This document shows positions 1 to 6,936 of a stretch of DNA of 21,218 bases, piece after piece. Both the position numbers and the translations under genes were made by a program. Origin of the DNA: Desulfurococcales archaeon (GTDB taxonomy: Archaea > Thermoproteota > Thermoprotei_A > Sulfolobales > Desulfurococcaceae); contig JAMOPC010000047.1 in NCBI GenBank assembly GCA_027064845.1, forward strand, positions 1 through 21,218, in the 5' to 3' direction. The first letter of the stretch is position 1. Every line of letters begins with the position of its first letter. The notes beneath the pieces are model-generated. The model did not search any database. It worked only from the letters and a program-made list of their open reading frames with translations, and was not told the origin of the DNA.

Positions 1-156
1 GGTATAAGCCCAAAAACAGCTGGTAGAATCCTAGTTACAATGACTAAGCTTGGCTACTTAGTTAAATGGAGCGATGGTGTTTACATGGTGCTAGATACAA
101 ATTATGCGGAAAACAAAGAAAATATCCATACACCTAGTTATTGGGAAAACAAATAA
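1..156 (+). CDS. C-terminal end of an unidentified protein, possibly winged-helix (partial)
   Basis: Frame 1 is open from the first base to a TAA at 154-156, giving the last 51 residues of a protein whose start lies outside the window. The segment opens GISPKTAGRILVTMTKLGYL and continues through VKWSDGVYMVLD. This resembles the recognition helix and beta-wing of a winged-helix domain, followed by a polar tail rich in N, E and K. I do not recognise the family. A 99-nt gap containing a TATA-like element separates it from psmA, so it is probably not required for transcription of the downstream operon. The winged-helix reading is an inference from a short piece. Confidence 0.55.
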   Translation, partial: GISPKTAGRILVTMTKLGYLVKWSDGVYMVLDTNYAENKENIHTPSYWENK

Positions 157-202
157 AAACCTGTAAGATAATCCCTTATTTCTCAATAATCTTATTATTC
201 CC

Positions 203-213
203 TATAATATATA
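203..213 (+). promoter_or_regulatory. TATA box candidate for the psmA/exosome operon
   Basis: The AT-only core TATAATATATA lies about 45-50 nt before the psmA start. With the usual archaeal spacing (box centre near -26), transcription would begin around 234 and leave a leader of about 20 nt that contains the GGTGGT ribosome binding site at 245-250. Other AT-rich stretches nearby make the exact box uncertain. Confidence 0.4.
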
Positions 214-255
214 CGAGTAAATAGTATCGATAAAGCGATTTTACGGTGGTAATGA

Positions 256-1002
256 ATGGGCTTAGGAATATCGCCTGCAGCAGCATATGACAGAGCAATA
301 ACAATATTCTCACCGGATGGCAGGATCTACCAAGTTGAATATGCTTTTGAATCCGTTAGGAGAGGCTGGACAACACTAGGAATAAAAGGTAAAGAAGGAG
401 CCGTGGTAGTTGTCGAGAAAAGAAAAATATCACCATTAATAGATGATAAAGCTGTGCAAAAGATCTTTAAGATAGATGAACATATAGGAGCTAGTTTCGC
501 GGGAATAGCAAGTGATGGCAGAGTGCTTGTGGATTATGCTAGAAAATTAGCGCTTGAGCATAGATTCTATTATGATGAACCGATTAGGGTAGAGTATTTA
601 GCTAAACAAGTATGTGATGTAAAACAAGCATATACACAACATGCGGGGGTAAGACCTTTTGGAGTAGCCATAATATTCATAGGAGTAGACGATGACGGCC
701 CCCAGCTCTACATGACCGAGCCTAGCGGAAGATATCTAAGCTACTATGCAGTAGCTATTGGTGAAAAAAGCAATAATGCTACAGAATTTCTAGAGAAAAA
801 CTACAAATACGAACTAAGCATACATGACACAATAAAACTAGGGATCTTAACGATAGTCAATGTTATGGATGGTAAACCTATACCAGAAAATATTGAAGCA
901 GGTTATATCGATATTCAGACACAAAAGTTCAGAATAATGAAGCCAGACGAGATAAGAGAATATTTAGAAGAATTAGAAAAAGAGGGTAAGATAAAGAAAT
1001 AA
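256..1002 (+). CDS. psmA: 20S proteasome alpha subunit
   Basis: This is the alpha subunit of the archaeal 20S proteasome, the outer heptameric ring that gates substrate entry to the proteolytic chamber. The 248-aa length is normal for the family. The N-terminus has the alpha-type gate segment with YDR at residues 11-13, followed by FSPDGRIYQVEYAFESV (about residues 18-34), the proteasome A-type signature. There is no N-terminal catalytic threonine, as expected for an alpha subunit. The acidic/lysine-rich C-terminal helix is typical. The ATG at 256 has GGTGGT at 245-250 upstream; another ATG at 252 is in a different frame. It is the first complete gene of the superoperon, 51 nt ahead of the SBDS gene. 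The pairing of proteasome and exosome genes is a known archaeal arrangement. Confidence 0.97.
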   Translation: MGLGISPAAAYDRAITIFSPDGRIYQVEYAFESVRRGWTTLGIKGKEGAVVVVEKRKISPLIDDKAVQKIFKIDEHIGASFAGIASDGRVLVDYARKLALEHRFYYDEPIRVEYLAKQVCDVKQAYTQHAGVRPFGVAIIFIGVDDDGPQLYMTEPSGRYLSYYAVAIGEKSNNATEFLEKNYKYELSIHDTIKLGILTIVNVMDGKPIPENIEAGYIDIQTQKFRIMKPDEIREYLEELEKEGKIKK

Positions 1003-1053
1003 TCTGTATAGCATTACATGTTTTTGACCTAAATTTGTAAAAGGTGATAATTT

Positions 1054-1749
1054 TTGAAAGAAAAGTACGTAATAGCCAGATATGAAACTAGAGGGCAAAA
1101 ATTCGAAGTATTAGTAAATCCTGATCTAGCACTAATGGTTAGAGAAGGAAAACAAGTTAATTTAGATGATTTAGTCATTAGCGATTTTATATATAAAGAT
1201 GCAAGAAAAGGACTAAAAGCCTCTCCCGAAAGTTTAAAGAGAGTATTTGGAACAGATGATGTTAAGAAAGTAGCTCTTGAAATAGTTAAGCGCGGCGAGA
1301 TCCATTTAACCTCTGAGCAGAGGAGAAAACTCCTCGAGAATAAGAAGAAGCAAATAATAAACTTAATAGCGAAAAACGCTATTGATCCCAAAACGAAGTT
1401 GCCGATACCTCCTAAGAGAATAGAGCTTGCAATGGAGCAAGCACGTGTTTCAATTGATTTATTCAAAAGTCCTGAAGCTCAAATGGAAGAAATAGTGTCT
1501 AAAATATCCCGTATCATACCTATTAAGATCGCAAAGGCTTATTTATCGATAAGAATCCCGCCCCAATATAGTGGTAAGGCATATAAAGTATTGACAGGGT
1601 TAGCGGAAATTAAGAAAAGCAATTGGCTGAGCGATGGAAGTCTTTTGATTGAAGTAGAAATACCTGCAGGTATGCAAGAGGAGTTTATAGACAAGATTAA
1701 TAAGGCGACACATGGCTCAGCCGTAGTAAAAATATTATATGTTAAATAG
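1054..1749 (+). CDS. SBDS-family ribosome maturation protein
   Basis: This is a homologue of the Shwachman-Bodian-Diamond syndrome protein (Sdo1 in yeast), which acts with an EF-2-like GTPase in late maturation of the large ribosomal subunit. The 231-aa protein matches archaeal SBDS length and its three-domain plan. The N-terminal domain (about 1-85) contains YETRGQKFEVLVNPD and the FIYKDARKG stretch. The middle helical domain (about 86-160) contains the GEIHLTSEQRR motif and AIDPKTKLPIPP. The C-terminal ferredoxin-like domain contains WLSDGSLLIEVEIP. The start is TTG at 1054, chosen because GGTGAT lies at 1043-1048. The gene follows psmA by 51 nt and precedes rrp4 by 21 nt, the standard superoperon order. 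EF-2, a paralogue of the yeast Sdo1 partner, is encoded about 5 kb downstream. Confidence 0.96.
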   Translation: MKEKYVIARYETRGQKFEVLVNPDLALMVREGKQVNLDDLVISDFIYKDARKGLKASPESLKRVFGTDDVKKVALEIVKRGEIHLTSEQRRKLLENKKKQIINLIAKNAIDPKTKLPIPPKRIELAMEQARVSIDLFKSPEAQMEEIVSKISRIIPIKIAKAYLSIRIPPQYSGKAYKVLTGLAEIKKSNWLSDGSLLIEVEIPAGMQEEFIDKINKATHGSAVVKILYVK

Positions 1750-1770
1750 TATTTTGTAAGGTGAGCATAA

Positions 1771-2502
1771 GTGAGGCTCAGAATATTAGTAGCTGATAGA
1801 CAAATAGTTAGGCCGGGAGACTTACTAGCTGAAATAGAAGATTCCACTGAGCACTTAGAGGAAAGAATCATTCCTGAAAAACACATCTATATAAAGGATA
1901 AGAAAATATACTCGGATACAATAGGTTTAGCTACAATAACAGATAATGATGTACATGTAATTCCCCTTGAAGGAGTATATTTTCCTAAGAAAGATGACAT
2001 AGTAATAGGTCTCGTAGTAGGTGTTGGAATTACCAACTGGATAATCGATATACGGGCACCCTACAAAGCAATACTTAATGGATCAGAAGTTATTGAGGGA
2101 TTTAACCCTATACAGCATAACTTAAGAGATTATTTAGACATAGGCGAGTACATCTTAGCAAAGATAACCATATTTGATCGTACACGTGACCCGATCCTTA
2201 CTATAAAAGGTAAGGGTCTAGGCAAAATTACAGAAGGAGCAATAATAGAAGTAAAACCCAGCAGAATAGCGAGAATTATAGGTAAGAAAGGAAGCATGTT
2301 AAACCTACTCGTTACAAAAACAGGATGTAACATAATAGTTGCCCAGAACGGAGTAATATGGGCAAGATGTCCTGATAATAATAAATTAGACATACTAGTA
2401 AAAGCCATCAAGAGAATAGAGGAAAAAGCACATATGCGTGGATTAACGGAGGAAATAAGACTGTTTCTCGAAAAAGAATTAGAAGAAAAGAGGGAGAAGT
2501 GA
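1771..2502 (+). CDS. rrp4: Exosome RNA-binding cap subunit Rrp4
   Basis: Rrp4 is one of the two RNA-binding cap proteins (with Csl4) on the archaeal exosome, the phosphorolytic 3'-5' RNA-degrading ring. The 243-aa protein has the expected order: an N-terminal beta domain (about 1-65, with VRPGDLLAE), an S1 domain (about 70-140, around DIVIGLVVGVGITNWIIDI) and a KH domain with the GKKG loop at residues 171-174. The tail is strongly charged and helical. The GTG start at 1771 is preceded by AAGGTGAG around 1758-1765. The stop codon shares its last base with the rrp41 start (TGATG), indicating translational coupling. The rrp4-rrp41-rrp42 order is the core of the predicted archaeal exosome operon. 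Confidence 0.96.
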   Translation: MRLRILVADRQIVRPGDLLAEIEDSTEHLEERIIPEKHIYIKDKKIYSDTIGLATITDNDVHVIPLEGVYFPKKDDIVIGLVVGVGITNWIIDIRAPYKAILNGSEVIEGFNPIQHNLRDYLDIGEYILAKITIFDRTRDPILTIKGKGLGKITEGAIIEVKPSRIARIIGKKGSMLNLLVTKTGCNIIVAQNGVIWARCPDNNKLDILVKAIKRIEEKAHMRGLTEEIRLFLEKELEEKREK

Positions 2503-3224
2503 TGGAGAAACCCGTATTGATTAGAGAAGATGGATTAAGACATGATGGTAGAAAACCAGATGAGCTAAGACCTATAAAAATGGATGTAGGAATACTAAAG
2601 AATGCCGATGGATCAGCATATGTCGAATACGGAGGCACAAAGGTCATAGCAGCAGTTTATGGTCCTAGAGAAGTATATCCAAGACACTTAGCACTCCCCG
2701 ATAGAGCATTAATAAGATGTCGTTACCATATGGCCCCATTCTCAACTAGTGATAGAAAAAGCCCTGCACCATCTAGAAGAGAAATAGAGTTATCAAAAGT
2801 TATAAGAGAAGCACTGGAAGCAGTAGTTTTTACAGAACTATATCCTAGGACAACAATAGACGTATTTATAGAAGTACTACAAGCAGATGGAGGAACGAGA
2901 ACAGCTGGATTAACAGCTGCATCATTAGCATTAGCAGACGCAGGTATACCAATGAAAGATCTTGTTGCAGGTGTCGCGGTAGGTAAAGTAGATGGCGTGA
3001 TCGTACTAGACATAGATGAAGTTGAAGATGAGTTCGGAGAAGCCGATATGCCCATAGGATATGCTGCGGGAATAGAAGAAATAGTTTTACTACAACTAAA
3101 CGGCGTCTTAACAAGAGAAGAATTCGTTAAAGCATTAGAGCTCGCAAAGAAAGGAGCTGAGCAAATATATAAGTTAATGAAGGAAACTCTTCACAAAAAA
3201 TACTTAAAAGTACTTAGTGAGTGA
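2502..3224 (+). CDS. rrp41: Exosome catalytic subunit Rrp41
   Basis: Rrp41 is the RNase PH-type subunit that carries the phosphorolytic active site of the archaeal exosome and forms a hexameric ring with Rrp42. Starting at ATG 2502 the protein has 240 aa. It shows the phosphate-binding ADGGTRTAG segment (residues 128-136) and an acidic pair EAD ending at Asp182. That number matches the catalytic Asp reported for the Sulfolobus enzyme. Arg98-Arg99-type positions differ, but the general pattern RREIELSKVIREALE is RNase PH-like. An in-frame GTG at 2499 would add one residue. ATG 2502 is preferred because it forms the usual TGATG junction with rrp4 and has GGGAG just upstream. rrp42 follows by 12 nt. 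Confidence 0.96.
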   Translation: MEKPVLIREDGLRHDGRKPDELRPIKMDVGILKNADGSAYVEYGGTKVIAAVYGPREVYPRHLALPDRALIRCRYHMAPFSTSDRKSPAPSRREIELSKVIREALEAVVFTELYPRTTIDVFIEVLQADGGTRTAGLTAASLALADAGIPMKDLVAGVAVGKVDGVIVLDIDEVEDEFGEADMPIGYAAGIEEIVLLQLNGVLTREEFVKALELAKKGAEQIYKLMKETLHKKYLKVLSE

Positions 3225-3236
3225 GGTAGGTAAACT

Positions 3237-4094
3237 ATGTCATTAACCCCTACAAGACAACCCATAATACCTAAGATCAAGAGAGAGACTATCAAGAAAC
3301 TAATCAAAAAAGGAGAAAGAATAGATGGTAGAAAACTAGAAGAATATAGACCGATCGAAATAATACTTAACCCCATACCAAAAGCTGAGGGCAGTGCATG
3401 GGTAAAACTAGGAAATACTATAGTAATGACGGGTATAAAACTAGAAGTAGGAACACCCTATAGTGATAGACCAAATGAAGGAGTATTACAAGTTCATGCC
3501 GAGTTTGTCCCGCTAGCCTCACCAACCTTCGAACCGGGACCACCAGACGAAAACGCTATAGAAACAGCAAGAGTTATCGATAGAAGCCTACGAGAACCTC
3601 GTGCTATAAGGCTTGAAGACCTAGTAATTATTCCCGGTAGAAAAGTATGGTTAGTATTCAACGACATATATCTCATAGACCATGATGGGAACATCATAGA
3701 TGCTGGTATGTTATCTTCAATGCTTGCCCTTAACTTGGCCAAGATACCTAAGATAGTCAGCATCGAAGACGATAACGTAGTCATTGATAAAACGGTGAAA
3801 GAAACCCCATTACCTCTTAACTTGAACGTAGTAACAGTTACTATTGGCTTGATCGATGAAATACCTCTAGTAGATCCATTGCTTGAAGAAGAACTCGTAA
3901 TTGATAGCAAGATCACAATAGCCTTTGACGAGAAAGGAAGAATTACTGGAATACAAAAAGCTGGGATGAAAGGAATAAGAACTCCGGTGCTCGATGAAGT
4001 AGTAGATATAGCATCGAAAAAAGCCAGCGAACTACATGAATTATTAAGAAAAGTGTTGAGTAACCCTGAAAACTATATGAAAACCTTAATATAG
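3237..4094 (+). CDS. rrp42: Exosome non-catalytic ring subunit Rrp42
   Basis: Rrp42 is the inactive RNase PH paralogue that alternates with Rrp41 in the exosome ring and supports RNA binding and catalysis. The 285-aa length is typical and longer than Rrp41. The RNase PH fold is seen in GERIDGRKLEEYRPIEI near residues 27-43, in the segment GSAWVKLGNTIVMTGIK, and in a long central region with FEPGPPDENAIETARVIDR. The C-terminal part carries GRITGIQKAGMKGI. The ATG at 3237 has GAGGTAGG about 7 nt upstream and sits 12 nt after the rrp41 stop. The gene is certainly co-transcribed with rrp41. Confidence 0.95.
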   Translation: MSLTPTRQPIIPKIKRETIKKLIKKGERIDGRKLEEYRPIEIILNPIPKAEGSAWVKLGNTIVMTGIKLEVGTPYSDRPNEGVLQVHAEFVPLASPTFEPGPPDENAIETARVIDRSLREPRAIRLEDLVIIPGRKVWLVFNDIYLIDHDGNIIDAGMLSSMLALNLAKIPKIVSIEDDNVVIDKTVKETPLPLNLNVVTVTIGLIDEIPLVDPLLEEELVIDSKITIAFDEKGRITGIQKAGMKGIRTPVLDEVVDIASKKASELHELLRKVLSNPENYMKTLI

Positions 4095-4137
4095 ACCTAT
4101 GTTTTATGAATCCTTTTGAACAAAAACGGTGATGCAC

Positions 4138-4401
4138 ATGGCTAGAGGGACTAAAGTCGTAGGTATTGCTGGAAGATATGGTGCAAGATATGGTTCAACA
4201 TTAAGGAAGAAAATAAGAGACATACTTGAGAGAAGATATGCTCCACACATATGTCCATTCTGTGGTACAAAAGGTAAAGTCTACAGGATAAGCACAGGAA
4301 TATGGGCATGCAAGAAATGTGGCGCAAAATGGGCTGGAGGAGCATATGTGCCGAGAACTGAGCTTAGCAGGTACTTTGGCAAGTATATTATCAGAGAATA
4401 A
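4138..4401 (+). CDS. rpl37ae: Large-subunit ribosomal protein L37Ae
   Basis: L37Ae (eL43) is a small zinc-ribbon protein of the archaeal and eukaryotic large ribosomal subunit. The protein of 87 aa begins MARGTKVVGIAGRYGARYG, the standard N-terminus. It has a four-cysteine zinc ribbon at Cys39/Cys42 (CPFC) and Cys58/Cys61 (CKKC), with TGIWACKKCGAKWAGGAY typical of the family. Upstream in-frame GTG 4129 and ATG 4132 would add three or two residues. ATG 4138 is preferred because the CGGTGAT ribosome binding site at 4127-4133 overlaps those earlier codons and leaves normal spacing. It lies between rrp42 and the Brix gene. The rpoP gene often found next in this archaeal operon does not fit in the 21-nt gap that follows. 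Confidence 0.96.
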   Translation: MARGTKVVGIAGRYGARYGSTLRKKIRDILERRYAPHICPFCGTKGKVYRISTGIWACKKCGAKWAGGAYVPRTELSRYFGKYIIRE

Positions 4402-4422
4402 AATCATACATGCTGATATTTT

Positions 4423-4965
4423 ATGCCCGGATTCCTCATAACAACATCTCATAAACCAAGTCAAAGAACACGCTCCTTTATAAAAGACCTTGCATCAATA
4501 CTACCCGGTTCAACACATATTAATAGAGGAAAGAAAACTATTGAAGAACTCGGCTTGGAAGCATATAGGAGAGGCTACAAGTTTTTCATCATAATTGGTG
4601 AAAGAAAGGGAAACCCTTCACTTATGAGAATATATAAGATCTTTCCATATATGAAACCTCCTGAAATAAAACATGTAATGTCAGTAGTAATAAAGGGAAT
4701 AACACTAAGCAGAGAAAATCCTGAAGCTTCAAAAGTCTATAACCCGGAGACCATAGGTATAAATTACGATAAATGTGAACAAGATCAATGCTTTAAATTA
4801 GCTGACTTATTTATAGAAGTGTTCCAAGACATAATCACAGCGAATCCAGATATAACAATTATGCTTATCGAGAAAAAAGATCGTATCTTGTTTAAAGCTG
4901 TTAATAAACTAGGAAAAACATGCGGACCCCTAATAAGGATCAAGGGTGTTAAATTTATTGAATAA
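4423..4965 (+). CDS. Brix-domain ribosome biogenesis protein (Imp4/Rpf-like)
   Basis: This single-domain archaeal Brix protein is related to the eukaryotic Imp4, Rpf1/2, Brx1 and Ssf1 rRNA-binding assembly factors. The 180-aa protein has the family opening FLITTSHKPSQRTRSFIKDL and the following INRGKKTIEELGLEAYRRG, then a hydrophobic strand FFIIIGERKGNPSLMRIY. A second half-repeat follows with ITIMLIEKKDRILFKAV. The ATG at 4423 is 22 nt after the L37Ae stop. The only ribosome binding candidate is a weak CTGAT about 7 nt upstream, so translation may depend on coupling. The 3' end overlaps the pcc1 start. Rpl37ae-Brix-pcc1 is the expected archaeal order. Confidence 0.88.
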   Translation: MPGFLITTSHKPSQRTRSFIKDLASILPGSTHINRGKKTIEELGLEAYRRGYKFFIIIGERKGNPSLMRIYKIFPYMKPPEIKHVMSVVIKGITLSRENPEASKVYNPETIGINYDKCEQDQCFKLADLFIEVFQDIITANPDITIMLIEKKDRILFKAVNKLGKTCGPLIRIKGVKFIE

Positions 4966-5278
4966 ATATGAATTAGTACTAAAACTCTTTACAGGATCAG
5001 CTAAAACAGCAGAATCAATATATAAAGCAATACTTCCAGATACTTATGATACTCCACCAGAATGTATTATAAATACAAAGACCGAAAACGAGTACTTATT
5101 TCTAGAAATAAGCTGTAAACGAATAAACCTTTTAAGAGCATTATATAATAGTTATTTTAGCGTAATATCAATGATATTACATGCATTAGAGGTGCTATGT
5201 GATGAGCCAACAAAGACTCCCACCAGAAGTACAACAAACACTAGCACAGTATCAAACTCTAAGAGAAAACTATGCTAA
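4946..5278 (+). CDS. pcc1: KEOPS complex subunit Pcc1
   Basis: Pcc1 is the small dimeric subunit of KEOPS, which makes the N6-threonylcarbamoyl (t6A) modification of tRNAs reading ANN codons. The core (about residues 5-82) has the alpha/beta pattern of the family: an N-terminal strand YELVLKLFTG, a helix KTAESIYKAI, the charged strands KTENEYLFLEISCKRIN, and a helix LLRALYNSYFSVISMILHAL. GTG 4946 overlaps the Brix gene. TTG 4958, which would give MNKYELVLK, is an alternative with GGTG at 4945-4948 upstream. Beyond about residue 85 the protein is a low-complexity Thr/Ser/Lys tail, because the last 77 nt overlap prefoldin beta in another frame. That tail is probably not conserved. Its place between Brix and prefoldin beta supports the call. 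Confidence 0.85.
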   Translation: MLNLLNKYELVLKLFTGSAKTAESIYKAILPDTYDTPPECIINTKTENEYLFLEISCKRINLLRALYNSYFSVISMILHALEVLCDEPTKTPTRSTTNTSTVSNSKRKLC

Positions 5279-5567
5279 AATAGATGCTGAGCTGAAGCTT
5301 GTTGAAGCCGAGTTAACAGATATAGATAATATACTTGACACCCTAAAGAACATTGAAGGTGAAACAGAAGTATTTAAGCAAATAGGGCACATTCTTGTAA
5401 AGAAGTCTAAAGACGAAGTGATCAAAGAATTAGAAGAAAGAAAGGAAATACTAGGTATAAAGAAAGAAAAGTATAAGAAACAACTAGAAATTCTTGAAAA
5501 GCAAATTAATGAGTTGGAGAAAAAACTGAAAGATCTATTAGCTAAATACGGGATAACTATTGGTTAA
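5202..5567 (+). CDS. pfdB: Prefoldin beta subunit
   Basis: This is the beta subunit of archaeal prefoldin, a hexameric (alpha2 beta4) jellyfish-shaped chaperone that captures unfolded chains and passes them to the thermosome. The 121-aa protein has the characteristic plan of two long coiled-coil helices (about 5-50 and 70-117) flanking a beta hairpin, with NIEGETEVFKQIGHILVKKS in the middle. The N-terminus LPPEVQQTLAQYQTLRENY is typical. ATG 5202 is chosen over the adjacent GTG 5199 because GGTG at 5191-5194 gives better spacing. It overlaps pcc1 by 77 nt and the next gene by 8 nt. Confidence 0.95.
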   Translation: MSQQRLPPEVQQTLAQYQTLRENYAKIDAELKLVEAELTDIDNILDTLKNIEGETEVFKQIGHILVKKSKDEVIKELEERKEILGIKKEKYKKQLEILEKQINELEKKLKDLLAKYGITIG

Positions 5568-5880
5568 AAAGACAAAGACCTTAAATCTGGATCTAAACAA
5601 GTTAGATGAAAAGACACTAACAAGTATTTTATCCAGAATTGAAAGCACACTAAAAGATTTTCTAGATAAAAAACTTCCTCCTAAAAGCGAATATGATTTA
5701 ATTCTAAGCATTAGCAAGGAAGAAGACAAAATAACTCTCCTAATAGACGTAGGTATTAAGGGAGGATATAGCGATATATATGATTATGATACGATCATTG
5801 GTGATGCTATAAATGTTGCCAGAAAGGAATTTGAAAGAATTATTAAACAATATAAGAAAAACACAGAGAATACTTCTTAA
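5560..5880 (+). CDS. Small archaeal protein, DUF3194-like
   Basis: This 106-aa acidic/lysine-rich protein has no characterised function. Its place directly after prefoldin beta, its size and the pattern LDEKTLTSILSRIESTLKDF followed by a strand (YDLILSISKEEDKITLLIDV) and a terminal helix (DAINVARKEFERIIKQYKK) fit the archaeal DUF3194 family. That family commonly sits next to prefoldin beta. The assignment is from memory of the family and its context, not from an alignment. The start is TTG at 5560, overlapping pfdB by 8 nt. The 3' end overlaps the DHH phosphoesterase by 68 nt and carries that gene's ribosome binding site inside it. Confidence 0.7.
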   Translation: MVKKTKTLNLDLNKLDEKTLTSILSRIESTLKDFLDKKLPPKSEYDLILSISKEEDKITLLIDVGIKGGYSDIYDYDTIIGDAINVARKEFERIIKQYKKNTENTS

Positions 5881-6838
5881 TTTGTCTGGGTTAAGAATAG
5901 GATTAATTACTCATAAAAATGCTGATCCTGATGCATTAGCTTCTATTTATGCATTGAAGGAGTTTCTTCGTGCTAGAAAAAATTACACATATTTGTTCTT
6001 TCCTGAAGGACTTAATTCTACTTCTAAGAACTTATTAGATAAACTTGGATTAGATATAGAATATTATGATACAAAGTATGGAGAATGCCTCAATCACATA
6101 ATAGATTATTATATTATTGTTGACACAAGCAATTCTATTCAACTAGGAGATCTTAGCAAGTTTATTCATAATAAATGCATCGTCATAGATCATCATCACC
6201 CAGGAGACTTATCAAGAAAATGCTATTTTTCACTAGTAATAAGAACGACGAGTACTAGTGAATTACTGTATTTTTTACTTGAGAAAATATGGTATTTTTC
6301 ACGTATTTCGGCAACACTATTACTGTCAGGTATATTGTATGATACTCGTAGATTTATCTATATAGATAAATACACGTTTTACGTGGTAAACGAATTAATA
6401 AATAAATACAACGCTGATTATGGCAAGGCTTTAGAAGGACTTCACAAAAAAATGGACTTATCGGAACGTATTGCAAGATTAAAAGGTGCACAAAGACTAG
6501 TATTAAAAAGATATAATGATATTATTATTGCTATTACACATGTTAGTGCATTTGAAGGAAGCGTTGCTCGTTCGCTAATAGAATTGGGTGCTGATGTTGC
6601 ATTTGTTGTTTCCTCTAATAATAAACTACGCATTGTTGGTAGAGCAACAAAACTGTTTGTTGAGAAAACGGGCATTAGTCTTGGACGCGATGTCATGCCT
6701 ATAATAGCTAAATTGATCAGTGGTGAGGGAGGAGGACATGATACTGCTGGTGTTGCTGAAGGAAGAGGTAGCTTGAAACAAGGAATTAGGATTGTTGAGA
6801 AAGTTTTGAGTAGTTTATTAAGCAACTATACCAAATAA
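5813..6838 (+). CDS. DHH-family phosphoesterase (NrnA/RecJ-like exonuclease candidate)
   Basis: This 341-aa protein has the full DHH/DHHA1 architecture. Motif I is HKNADPDA (34-41), motif II is the Asp of VDTSNS (Asp104), motif III is IDHHHP with DHH at 126-128, and the C-terminal DHHA1 substrate motif is GGGH at 306-309. Together these form a two-metal site that hydrolyses phosphodiester bonds. Relatives degrade short oligoribonucleotides, pAp, cyclic dinucleotides or single-stranded DNA ends, and the sequence alone does not pick between them. Its place at the end of an exosome operon makes clearance of short RNA products attractive, but that is an inference. ATG 5813 is supported by GGTGAT at 5800-5805 with 7-nt spacing, so the 68-nt overlap with the upstream gene is probably real. 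Confidence 0.88.
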   Translation: MLPERNLKELLNNIRKTQRILLNLSGLRIGLITHKNADPDALASIYALKEFLRARKNYTYLFFPEGLNSTSKNLLDKLGLDIEYYDTKYGECLNHIIDYYIIVDTSNSIQLGDLSKFIHNKCIVIDHHHPGDLSRKCYFSLVIRTTSTSELLYFLLEKIWYFSRISATLLLSGILYDTRRFIYIDKYTFYVVNELINKYNADYGKALEGLHKKMDLSERIARLKGAQRLVLKRYNDIIIAITHVSAFEGSVARSLIELGADVAFVVSSNNKLRIVGRATKLFVEKTGISLGRDVMPIIAKLISGEGGGHDTAGVAEGRGSLKQGIRIVEKVLSSLLSNYTK

Positions 6839-6887
6839 GTTTTATAATGGTCTATCTATATTTCCCAGAATGAGAAAATAAACTATA

Positions 6888-6900
6888 AACATATATTTAA
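6888..6900 (+). promoter_or_regulatory. TATA box of fusA
   Basis: AACATATATTTAA is centred about 43 nt before the fusA ATG. A start of transcription about 26 nt downstream (near 6920) would leave a short leader that holds the GGTTGATC ribosome binding site at 6926-6933. The purine-rich bases just upstream could serve as a BRE. The box marks fusA as a separate transcription unit from the exosome operon that ends at 6838. Confidence 0.55.
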
Positions 6901-6936
6901 TGAATGTAGATGTTTATGGTTAAGGGTTGATCTAAT

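Noticed and set aside
1029..1466. 145-codon - strand ORF opposite the SBDS gene
   Set aside because: Antisense shadow: the sense frame is a clear SBDS protein, and the antisense product has no recognisable domain.
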